A stretch of 64,000 nt of DNA from Ruminococcus sp. (GTDB taxonomy: Bacteria > Bacillota > Clostridia > Oscillospirales > Ruminococcaceae): positions 62,001 through 126,000 of the forward strand of contig JAFWTA010000023.1 in the NCBI GenBank assembly GCA_017519145.1, in the 5' to 3' direction. The position numbers were made by a program, and so were the translations under genes. The notes below the pieces were generated by a model, which was not told the DNA's origin, searched no databases, and saw only the letters and a program-made list of their open reading frames with translations. Below are positions 9,929-20,300 of the stretch, piece by piece; the first letter of the stretch is position 1; every line of letters begins with the position of its first letter.

Positions 9929-12900
9929 TCATATGTTCAGAGCCTGAGCCATGAGCCTTATGGTCGGGCACTCATAAACCTCGGGAAGTGTGAGCTTATA
10001 GCCAAACCTGTTTTCAAGTTCGGTTATCAGCTTAACTATCATGACAGAGTCTCCGCCGCAGTCAAAGAAATTCTCGTCGGCTCCGATATTGTCGGTATTG
10101 AAAATGCTGCACCATACCTCGAAAATGTTCTTTTCGGTCTCTGAAAGGTCGGTGTCACAGCTTGTATTGTTTTTCTTCTCGTCAATAAGCTCTGCTGCCA
10201 TTTCGCCAAGCGCCTTGACGTCGACCTTGCCGTTCTTTGTGAGGGGGATCGCGTCAAGATACTTATAGAAGGAGGGCACCATATATTTAGGAAGCTTCTT
10301 TGAAAGAGCCTCGTCGAGAGTGTCCCTGTCGGGGAGGGAAGCGCCGTTCTCGGGAACGCAGAACATAACTATATGCACTGAGCCGTTATGATCGGCAGCG
10401 ATGACCTTCAGATCCTTTGGACTGAGAATGTCGTTTACAGCAGACTCTATCTCTCCCAGTTCAACTCTGTGACCTCTTATCTTTATCTGGAAATCCTCTC
10501 TGCCCTGAAACTCGATATTACCGTCAGGCATATATCTTCCTATGTCACCTGTGCGGTAGAGACGCTCGCCGAGCTGTTCGGAATAAACGAACTTTGCATC
10601 GGTAAGCTCCTTATCTCCGAGGTACTCAAGGGCAAGTCCCTTGCCTGCGATGTAAATGCTGCCTGTTACCCAGTCGGTAAGAGGCTGGAGCTTTTCGTCC
10701 AGAATATAGAAGCGCTGATTTGCAAGAGGCTTTCCGTAGGGGATGCTCCTTTCGTAAACCGCATCAGGATCAATAGGATAGTAAATGGACCAGATGGCTG
10801 CCTCGGTAGCACCGCCCAGACTTATGCTCTCGGAATTCGGGAAGCACTTCTTTATATCAGCAGGCAGGTCGGTGGGGATCCAGTCACCTGAAAGCAGGAC
10901 CAGTCTGAGTGAATCTATGGTTTTTTCCTGCTCGCCGTCCATGAACATGGTGAGCATCTTCATCTGCGCAGGTACACTGTTCCATACGGTTATCTTTTGT
11001 GTGCGGACAAGCTCGAGCCAGTGTGAGGGATCCTTTGCAAGACTCTCTGTAGCCTGTACGAGCTGAGCACCTGCATAGAATGCTCCGAAGATATCATATA
11101 CGGAGAGGTCAAATCCGAGATTAGCAAGTCCCAGCAGATGATCCTCTGAGGTGATGTTCCAGCGCTGGTTTATATCGAGGATAGTGTTTGAAGCTGCCTC
11201 GTGGGAAATGACCACACCCTTTGGAGTGCCGGTGCTGCCTGATGTGAAAATAACATAAGCAGGGGATGAGAGTCCCGGAGCATCGGGGATTATCTCTGTA
11301 TCGTCAAGGTCGGCTCTTTCCAGCTTTGTAATGTCGATCTTCTGCGTGATGCCGTCGCTGATATAATCATATTTTTCAAGCAGTATATACTTTGTGCCCG
11401 AGGTTGTGATGATCTTTTCCGCTCTTTCGGAGGGCTGATGTACGTCCAGAGGCAGGTATGTACCGCCGAGAGTAAGTATAGCCAGTACAGCGGCGATCTG
11501 CCATACTCCCTTGGATATGGACAGTGCAGCCAGCTCGCCCTTGCGGAAGCCAGCGTCGCTGAGCGCTTTTCTCAGTGTGACCGTATATGCAGCCAGTTCG
11601 CGGTATGAATAGGTAACTCCGCTGTTGTAAAGCGCGGGGGCATCGGGAGTTTTTTCAAGACTTTTCAGGAAGCCATCATAGAGGTAAGTTGCTTCGATAG
11701 GCTGATCGGTGCTGTTGGTCTCGAGCCTTACCTGCTTTACTCGCTGAGGAAGCTCTGTAAATATCCTGCTTTTCAGCCCCTCCGGTGAAGCAAGACGGAT
11801 AACATTACTGCGGAATATTTCAAAAGCATTATCTATGAGTCCCTCGGGGAATACTCCCTCGCGGACGTCCCAGTTCACGCGCAGTCTGCCGTTTACTTCG
11901 AGCACCTGACAATCTATGAGCACCTGAGGAGTCATGCTGATGGTGTAGAGAAGTCTTCCCACACGGTCTATCTCCGTATTCATCGCACCGAGAGTACTTG
12001 TGAATACCGCAGGCACAACGATCTCTCCGTGGGTATGTCTGCTAAGCTCTCTCAGTACCTCTGTACCCGAAAAAGCATTGTGTCCCAGATCCTCCCAGAG
12101 CCTTGACTGGAGTGCCTTTGCCTCATCGAGATAGGTCTCATAGCCTTTGTCCTCGGCAGCGAGGATACTTGCGATGGTGAAGTCACCGATGACCTTTTTG
12201 ATATCGGGGTGGATCTCGGGTCTGTCGGACATGGTGACATCTATGCAGAACGACTTGTTTGCAGAGATAGCTCTGAGAGTCTCTACATAAGCCGTTAGCA
12301 CAAGATTTGAGGGAGTTACCTTTTCGCTCCTTGCGGTTTCGCAAAGGCAGGTGTATACATCGTTTTCAATGAAAAACAGGTGCTGTCTGAAAAGCACGTT
12401 ATCGTTGCTGACGGTGCCCAGTACGGGAAATACGGGAGCAGATGGCATTGTTTCTGTCTTTTCGAGCCAGTACTCCTTATCCTGTTCGTATTTGCGGATA
12501 CCCTCGGCAGTCTTTTTGAGGTTCTCGCGGTGTATTACTATATCTCTGAATGTGAGATCGGTAGTTTCGGGCTTTTTCCTGTTATAGTAATGATCCTCGA
12601 ATTCATCGAAAATAAGGTTGATGCTGACGAAGTCGGCAATAAGCATATCCAGAGAAAAATGCAGCATAAACCTGTCCTTCAGCACGGTCATTTCAAGATC
12701 GAACTGAGGCCATGTTCCTGCGGGATACTGCTTCAGAGTAAGCTCGGTGCGCTTGTCCTCAAGGTATTTCTCTGCCTCATCCTCGCTCATGGAGCTGATA
12801 TCCGTCAGCTTTACCGCAGGGACAGTATATTCCCTGAGCACCCTCTGTACTCCCTTTGATTCGATGACAGCGTGGAGCATTTCGTTCTGCTTTATGACCT

Positions 12901-13249
12901 TTTCCCAAGCTTCCTGAACCTTTTCATGATCCAGCTCATCAAATTCAAACTCGGAATATATCTTGCAGTTCGTTCCGCCGTATTTGTAAAGAGAATCCTG
13001 TCCTACAAGGTAGGATGACTGGATGTCGGTCAGCGGAAATTCATCGTAGATATGCTCCTTATCAATGATAACATCATTGTCGCTGTGCTTTGACAGATAC
13101 TCGATAATGCGTGCCTTGTTTTCTTTCAGTACTGCCTTGTCATCTTCTGTGAGCGTACCCTTCGGTGCGCTGAATTTCAGCTTATCTCCGTTAAGAGAAA
13201 GCTCAACGCCTTTCTGTCTGTATGACAGAAGTAACTCTTCAATGCTCAT
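9929..13249 (-). CDS. NRPS module: TubC-type docking, Cy, A (Cys), PCP
   Basis: 1106 aa. Residues 1-55 match the TubC-type N-terminal docking domain. Residues ~70-490 are a heterocyclisation (Cy) domain with DMLIADFVS (D201, D206, S209), the DxxxxDxxS motif that replaces HHxxxDG, and the TPQVLIDCQ motif. Residues ~520-1000 are an adenylation domain (TSGSTGTPKG, FDLSVYD, VWNSVP, GGATEAAIW, NGKVD). Read by position the pocket is D-L-Y-N-L-S-L-I-W-K, the cysteine code. The carrier domain ends the protein with CGGDS, Ser1068 being the phosphopantetheine site. There is no C-terminal thioesterase, so release must be in trans. The start overlaps the preceding stop (TAATG), showing translational coupling. 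It is predicted to add and cyclise the third cysteine. Confidence 0.9.
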   Translation of the reverse strand: MSIEELLLSYRQKGVELSLNGDKLKFSAPKGTLTEDDKAVLKENKARIIEYLSKHSDNDVIIDKEHIYDEFPLTDIQSSYLVGQDSLYKYGGTNCKIYSEFEFDELDHEKVQEAWEKVIKQNEMLHAVIESKGVQRVLREYTVPAVKLTDISSMSEDEAEKYLEDKRTELTLKQYPAGTWPQFDLEMTVLKDRFMLHFSLDMLIADFVSINLIFDEFEDHYYNRKKPETTDLTFRDIVIHRENLKKTAEGIRKYEQDKEYWLEKTETMPSAPVFPVLGTVSNDNVLFRQHLFFIENDVYTCLCETARSEKVTPSNLVLTAYVETLRAISANKSFCIDVTMSDRPEIHPDIKKVIGDFTIASILAAEDKGYETYLDEAKALQSRLWEDLGHNAFSGTEVLRELSRHTHGEIVVPAVFTSTLGAMNTEIDRVGRLLYTISMTPQVLIDCQVLEVNGRLRVNWDVREGVFPEGLIDNAFEIFRSNVIRLASPEGLKSRIFTELPQRVKQVRLETNSTDQPIEATYLYDGFLKSLEKTPDAPALYNSGVTYSYRELAAYTVTLRKALSDAGFRKGELAALSISKGVWQIAAVLAILTLGGTYLPLDVHQPSERAEKIITTSGTKYILLEKYDYISDGITQKIDITKLERADLDDTEIIPDAPGLSSPAYVIFTSGSTGTPKGVVISHEAASNTILDINQRWNITSEDHLLGLANLGFDLSVYDIFGAFYAGAQLVQATESLAKDPSHWLELVRTQKITVWNSVPAQMKMLTMFMDGEQEKTIDSLRLVLLSGDWIPTDLPADIKKCFPNSESISLGGATEAAIWSIYYPIDPDAVYERSIPYGKPLANQRFYILDEKLQPLTDWVTGSIYIAGKGLALEYLGDKELTDAKFVYSEQLGERLYRTGDIGRYMPDGNIEFQGREDFQIKIRGHRVELGEIESAVNDILSPKDLKVIAADHNGSVHIVMFCVPENGASLPDRDTLDEALSKKLPKYMVPSFYKYLDAIPLTKNGKVDVKALGEMAAELIDEKKNNTSCDTDLSETEKNIFEVWCSIFNTDNIGADENFFDCGGDSVMIVKLITELENRFGYKLTLPEVYECPTIRLMAQALNI

Positions 13250-14313
13250 TATATTTCTCCCTCATCAGTATAATTGTCTTTTATCTCGTCCTTTTGCTTG
13301 ATAAGCTCGTCAATGCAGCTTCCCAGCGCTCTGATCTCGCCGCAGCCGAAAACATCGGTGATCTTCAGCTCAACATCGTATATCCTGCGGATCTCGTTTA
13401 TCAGTCTGACTGCTTTCAGTGAATCTCCGCCTGACAGCAGGAAGTCACTGCTCCCTGTAAAGCCTGTTTTGCCGAAGATCTCCTCCCATATGCCTATGAT
13501 AGCCTTTTCGGTCACGGTAAGCTCTCTGCTGTCGGGAACGCTTTCCTTGAATACAGCTTTTCTGCCCGATGCAGATAATCTTTCGTTCAGCCGTGAGAAT
13601 ATGTATTCTTTCTGGCTGTCAACAAGGAAGTGACCGCCGTCCCGTTCTATGATGCGTGTATTGCCGCTTGTGAGCTGATCCCAGCGCTGTGCCTTTTCCC
13701 TGATGACCTTGGGGTCATCAGGGCATATAATAACATCAAGATCACAGCCGAGCTTATCATGCCCGTGGAAATCATAGGAGTCCAGCAGGTCGTGATCGGC
13801 GGTAAAAAGCGGCTTGTAGTAATCCAGAAACACCTTGTCGTGCAGAGTTTTTTCGTCAATGAACGGAAGTGCCGAAAGGTGCTCGAAGAATAGACGTTCT
13901 CTGTTTTCGTCGGTGAGCTTCGGCACCGATTCATGCAGGAATTCGGGAGCCTCGCTGGATATTATCATGCCGTACTCGGGCTCGGTGCCGTAGAGCTCCC
14001 TGACCCTGACTGCGGTTTCATATGCTATCACAGAGCCGCTGCAATAGCCGAAGAATGCGTATCTGCCGCGGAAGATATCCTCCAGCGACACCGCCAGATC
14101 CTCCACAAATGCCTGCATATCCTTGTACATCGGCTCTTTACGGCGTTTTTCACGCACGGGATAAAGAATTGGTATCAGGTCGATATCCTCATTGAGAGAA
14201 TACTTCCACGCTGAAAAATAGCTTGCACTGCCTCCGTCAAATATAAAACAAAGCAGCGATAATTTATTGCCTTCTGTCACGTTTTCGTGAGCGATCCATT
14301 TATTTGCTTTCAT
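13249..14313 (-). CDS. Thioesterase-carrier protein fusion (TE-PCP), cysteine-nucleophile variant
   Basis: 354 aa. Residues 1-245 are an alpha/beta-hydrolase thioesterase with FFGYCSGSV (Cys91 in the nucleophile position), an acid in CDLDVIICPDD and a base in GGHFLVD. Residues ~265-345 are a peptidyl carrier domain with LSGGDSL, Ser298 being the attachment site. TE before PCP is the reverse of the normal end-of-line order. The gene lies between the two NRPS genes and is coupled to the downstream Cy-A-PCP gene (TAATG), so the carrier may relay the chain from the dimodular protein to the TubC-docked module. Possible roles are cyclase/transferase, proofreading unit or relay; the sequence cannot separate these. 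Confidence 0.8.
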   Translation of the reverse strand: MKANKWIAHENVTEGNKLSLLCFIFDGGSASYFSAWKYSLNEDIDLIPILYPVREKRRKEPMYKDMQAFVEDLAVSLEDIFRGRYAFFGYCSGSVIAYETAVRVRELYGTEPEYGMIISSEAPEFLHESVPKLTDENRERLFFEHLSALPFIDEKTLHDKVFLDYYKPLFTADHDLLDSYDFHGHDKLGCDLDVIICPDDPKVIREKAQRWDQLTSGNTRIIERDGGHFLVDSQKEYIFSRLNERLSASGRKAVFKESVPDSRELTVTEKAIIGIWEEIFGKTGFTGSSDFLLSGGDSLKAVRLINEIRRIYDVELKITDVFGCGEIRALGSCIDELIKQKDEIKDNYTDEGEI

Positions 14314-14329
14314 TTTACTCTCCTACGGC

Positions 14330-17300
14330 TCAAATCTCAAATTCGTCTTCATCGGTGTCACTGCTGCCTGTATTTGCGGCTTCAACGACCTTTGCAAGGG
14401 CAGCAAGCGATCCGCAGGTGAATACTTCTTTCACGCTTATCTGTATGCCGAGGTCTTTCTTTATGCCATTTACAAGATAGATGGCTTTCAGCGAATCACC
14501 GCCTGCGATAAAGAAATCGTCATCTGCATATACGGGTGAATATCCCAGTACTCTTTCCCATATGGGAGCGATCTGCTTTTCAGCGCCATCTGAAAGCGGA
14601 GTCTTTCTGCGCTTTTCAGAGCTGCTCTTGATTCCGCGCGATATCTCATACATCATGGCGGTGTCTATCTTACCGTTTGATGTAAGGGGGAATTCTTCCA
14701 GATGAACGAACTTGCCGGGGACCATATATGCGGGAAGCATACCATGAAGTGCCTTCTTGATCGATTCCTCGGCTTCTTCAGTGTATTCACCGCTGTAGCG
14801 GAAGAATGCAATGAGCATTCCGTCGCGGAAAAGTATCTTTCCGTCAGATACATTTTCAAGCTTGCCCACCGCAGCCTCGATCTCGCCGATCTCCACGCGG
14901 TATCCGTTTATCTTTATCTGATTATCCAAGCGCCCGAGGAATTCAATATTACCGTCGCTCCAGTATCTTCCCATATCGCCTGTGTTGTACATATACTCGC
15001 CGGTCACGGGATGGATTATGAATTTCTCCCGTGTTTTTTCACTGTCGTTGAGATATCCCATTGCAACGCCCTTGCCGGCTATGAATATAGTTCCTGCCAC
15101 TCTGTCGGGACGGTCGGCAAGGTACTCATCCAGTATGTAGTATCTCTGGTTGTACAGAGGCTTGCCGTAGGGGATACTTGTCCAGTTTTCGGGTATCTTC
15201 TCTGTGACCTCGTAGATGTTTGACCAGATGGAAGCCTCGGTCGCTCCTCCAAGTGAAACGAACCTGAGCTTAGGGAAAAGCTTCCATATCCTCTCGGGAA
15301 GAGTAGTGCTTATCCAGTCACCGCTGAGCAGCATGAGTCTCAGCGAGCTGTCTGCGCTGAAGTTTTCACCGTTCAGATACTCACACAGCATTTCGGCGAA
15401 AGCCGGAACGCTGTTCCACAGGGTTATGTGTTCATTTTCCACGAGCTCTATCCAGTGTTCGGGATCCTTGTGCCTGTCGCTTTCGGGAACGACTATCTTT
15501 CCGCCTGCTGCGAGCAGACCGAATACGTCATATACCGAGAGATCAAAGTGCATATTGGATATAGCCAGACACGCATCTGATTGAGAAACGTCAAATCTGC
15601 TGTTTATGTCTTCAATGGTATTTACAGCACCGGAATGCGGTATCATTACGCCCTTGGGTATTCCCGTGCTGCCCGATGTATAAATAACATAGGCAAGCTG
15701 TGATGGAGCGTTTTCCGTAATGATGCTGCCGTCTTCAGATGTTCCGGCAGTCTCGGCATCGATCAGCTTGTAATTGCTGAACGAGCCTACTCTTCCTTCT
15801 GCAAGATCCTTGTATACGATCTTGTCGGTGCCGCTGTCACTGAGAATGGTCAGGAGTCTGTCATCGGGATTTGATATATCCAGAGGCAGGTAAGCTCCTC
15901 CCGAAAGAAGAATACCCAGAGCTGCGATTATCTGTTCTGCGCATTTCGGCATGAGTATTGCAACAGTTTCTCCCTGCTTCACGCCGTATTTACGAAGCTC
16001 ACTGCATATGCCGAGAGCTCTTGCCTTCAGCCGGCGGTAGGTGTATCTGTCCTTTCCGCATACGAGAGCGGTATTATCGGGATATTTTTCCGCAGCCTTC
16101 AGGAACATTCCGTCAAGTGTATCCTCGGGGAGCTCCTTATGGGTCATATTGGCATTTTTTCTTGCTTCGCCAAGCTCAACTTCGATAAGACTGTGGGACT
16201 TTTTATCAAAGAGACTGCTGTCGGAGGCAAGTCTTCTGAGAAGACTGATATATGCTCCGAACATCTCATCTATAAATCCGGGATAGAATATGTCCTTCAG
16301 GCTGTCCCATGACAGACAGAGTCCGCCGTCTCTCTCAACGACCTGATGATCGAGCCATACCTGAGGAGTCTGGCTGATATTGTATGTAAGCTCGCCTATG
16401 CACTCATTCTGCGACTGCCCGTTAAGACCGATACCGCTGGTGAATACGACAGGCATCAGTGAATCCTTTGAATTCCCCGTCTTGTGTCTGAGTTCTCTTT
16501 CGAGATCCACGGCACTGTAGCAGGAATGTTCAAGGTCTCTTGCAAGCTGTCTTGCTATTTTTTGTGCGCGTTCCGCAAAGGTCTCCTGTTTTGAGTTCCT
16601 TATCTCAAGCAGTGTGAGAGTAGTGAAGTCGCCGAACAGCTTGTTCACATCGGGATGGAGGGGCTTGCGGTCAAACTGAGTAAGATTGAGTGTAAATTCG
16701 GGAATGGAGCTTCTTGAACGCAGGGTTTCGGTATATGCCGCTATCAGAAGCACGGATGGAGTGAGTTCAAAGCGTCTTGCGCTCTCACGGAGGCTGTCCC
16801 ACTCGCTCTTTGAAAGGAATGCGGAATGCCGCTCAAAGTGCTGATCGGTGATCTCGCTTTCCTTTTTGACAGTGGGAAGTGCGGGAGCAGGCAGGAAACC
16901 GTCTATGCGTTCCGTCCAGTATGCCTTGTCCTTTTCGTATCTTCCGGAGTTCCTGATGTTTTCAAGACCGAGGACATAATCACGGAAGGTTATCTCCAAT
17001 GGCTTGTCTTCGCGGAAAGTTCCCTTATAGCGCTTTGCCCATTCATCGAGTACACCGAACATACTGAAGCCGTCGAACACGATATTGTCGAAGCTGACAA
17101 ATATCCTGAACCTGCCGCCGAAAACAGCTGCTCTTATATCGAACAGCGGCCACTTTTCGATGTCGATGACCTGATGAGACATTTCCTCTCTTACCGACGC
17201 AAGCTTTGTTTGCAGGTCGGCTTCGGAGATGCCGTCAAGGTCAACAGTGTTTATATGGTATTCGGGCACCTCGGGGAGGATACGCTGTGTGCCGTCATAG

Positions 17301-20300
17301 GATATCACAAGACGCATCGTACCGTGGTATTTTATCATGTCATTGAGTGAAGCCTGAGCGCGGGATATATCAAGGTCTTCTCCGTCAAGCTCAAAGTAAC
17401 AGTGTGTAGCCACTCCGCCGAGGGAGAATGTACCGCTTCTGCCGAGGAGGTATGCGTTCTGCACCTCCGTAAGAGGGAAGGGATCGGAAGCGTGTTCCAC
17501 ATCTGCCGTGATCCGTGTGCTATCCTCTGTGCAGATGCAGCTTCCCTCGGCGAGTCTGCGGTCTATCTTGTCAGCCTGTACAGCTATGGTAACATCCTTC
17601 ATCATATCGCGGACTGTATACTCTATGCCGAACATTTTCTTTATGCGTGTGGTCATACGGATAGCGGTAAGCGAATCTCCGCCGAGACGGTAATAGTTAT
17701 CGTCCGTTCCGATATTATCCATGCCGAATATCTCCTGCCAGAGCTTACAGAGCTTCTTTTCAGTCTCGGTAACGGGAACAGCTGATGCGGACTTTTCCTC
17801 CGCAGCGGAGCTCGCCATTTTCCTGAGCAGCTTGCGGTCTACCTTTCCGTTTTTACTGAGGGGGAGCTTATCCATGGCGTAGTATACCTTGGGTATCATG
17901 TATTCGGGCAGCTTCTGATCTATCTGAGAAATGATATATTCCTTGTCGGGAACGTATCTTCCTGCGGAGGATGAAGCCATGATGAGGGTCCTGCCTGCAC
18001 GGCCATCCGTCAGCAGCTCTGTGATGACGTCTGCGCCCTCTGCTTTGAGCAGAGCCTTGTAATCCTCCGCAGCCGGCAGCATTATTCTGCGCTTTTCAAG
18101 AATATCAGCCGTTATCCACTGAAGCGCGTTATTGTCTGTGACCTCCAGTATGAACAGAACTCCCGAAGCGGAGAGCAAACGGTCAAGCTGGCGGAGCTTT
18201 GCGCCCATGTCTTTCTGACGGTGCAGGTAGTTTGCGGCGATAACGATATCGAAGCTGCCGCAGGTCTCGGACATATCATTCTCCGTCAGCAGCTTTGTCA
18301 CGCAGCAGCCGTGAGCTTTTCTGAGCTTGTCTGCTTCCGTCAGGAAGAATGCGGAAGTATCGGCGATGGTATAGGAAATATCCATATTGCCGATGGTATC
18401 CAGTATCCTGCTGCTGAGGGCGGTATTCCTTGCGCCGACCTCGATTATGTTCACCTTTCTGCCGTATGCACCTATTGCAGCGGCTATACTGTCAGCGAGG
18501 ACAGATGAGATCTCATCACTACCGGGAAGTCTTTCAAGGAGTGAATTGGGTGAGAGATTTTTATCGGGATCGTAAAACAGCTCTGCCGCGTCCTTTGAGC
18601 CTGATAAAATATCAGGGAGGGATGGCTTTATCTCGTCAAAATATGCCTCGACAGCCTTTTCTGCATCTCCTTCGGCTGACGGCATATCGGCATCGGAGCA
18701 GGACTCATAGCCGTTTTCAGTTTTTTTGATGATCCCGTTTTCACAGAGCGCATCCACATACATCCCGGCAAGTGGTCTGTACTGCTCATCTACGCTGTCA
18801 AAACTGCCGTCAAGGATACCGAGGGCTTTTACAGTGCCGTAAATGACCGAAAGCACCTTTTTACGGGAATATTCCACAGCTTTATCATATCCGTCGGCTG
18901 AGATGTCTGTGGGCGAAACAGCTGATAATACCTTTTCGGACTCCTGTTCTGCCTTAGCATCGAGTCTGAAAAGCGGTGCATTGCGCAGGTTTCCGGTCTC
19001 GAGGAAAGCTACGAGGTGCTTTTCGCCCATGCCGACCTCAGCGGCTTCAACGGCTGCGGCATTTACCTGCGGCACCTGTCTGAGAACAGCTTCGGCTTCA
19101 CCGAGCTCGATACGATGACCTCTTATCTTTACCTGAAAATCCTTTCGTCCGAGGAACTCAATGAGTCCGTTTTCTCTGAATCTGCCGTGGTCGCCTGTTT
19201 TGTACCACCTTGTTCCGCTGTCCTCGATGAATTTTTCCGAATTGAGTTTGTCGTCGCCCTTATAGATGCCGACACCTATGCCGCCTATGAGAAGCTCACC
19301 CTCGCACCAGAAAGGTACATCCTTGCAGCTGTCATCGACTATCCTGTAAGATTGACCGCTCAGAGGACGTCCGTAGGGGATAGAAGGCCAGCTTTCGTCA
19401 AGGGGAATGGTAACACGATAGAAGTTGGACCAGATCGACGCTTCGGTAGCACCGCCCATTGAAATGAAAAGGCAGTCATCGGTAAGGGCGTCTGCTCTTA
19501 CAGGAAGGTCAAGACCTATCCAGTCGCCTGAGAGCATTATTTTCTTCAGCGGCAGCTTCTGACCGCCTGCCTCGGCAGCAGTCATGAGCATATTCAGCAG
19601 TATGGGAACGGAATTCCATACCGTGACATTATACTTTAATACCAGTTCAAGCCAGTATTCGGCGTCACGCTTTCTGTCGTCGGGTATCATTACGAGGGTT
19701 CCGCCTGCCGAGAATGTTCCGAAGAAATCATATACCGACAGGTCAAAGTCAATGGATGAGATACCCAGCACTTTGTCGTCTGCGGTTATACCGTATCTTT
19801 CGTTTACGTCGCGGATGGTGTTGGCAGGACCCTTATGGAACATCTGCGCGCCCTTGGGCAGACCTGTGGTACCCGAGGTCATAATGACATATGCAGGGTC
19901 ATCGCAGGATACATCCGGAAGAGTATCAGCCGCAGGATGCTTCATCAGCTCTTCGATAACGAGTACATCGGTGCTTTCGGGCCATTCTATGCTGCTGTAA
20001 ATGAGCTCATCGCATATAACGCTGCCGATGTCTGTCTTTTCGTGTATCAGCTTTCTTCTTTCCTTTGGCTGGTCGATGCTTACGGGCACATATGAATTGC
20101 CCGAGAGTATTATTCCCGTCAGGGCAACAGCCTGTCTGAAGCCTCTTGTGACAGTAACAGCAACTGCCTCGCCCTTGATCCCTTTTGATATGAAATAGCC
20201 TGCAACTGCGAGGGCTTTTTCTTTGAGTTCGCGGTAGCTCATGGTAATGCCGGCACCTGTGTCGATAAGGGCAGTCTTATCCGGGTATTTTTCTGCGGAG

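Noticed and set aside
12380-12859. Plus-strand open frames inside the NRPS genes (also near 14702, 16826, 20861, 25099)
   Set aside because: They are antisense to conserved NRPS domains, lack ribosome sites and known families, and reflect the codon bias of the opposite strand.
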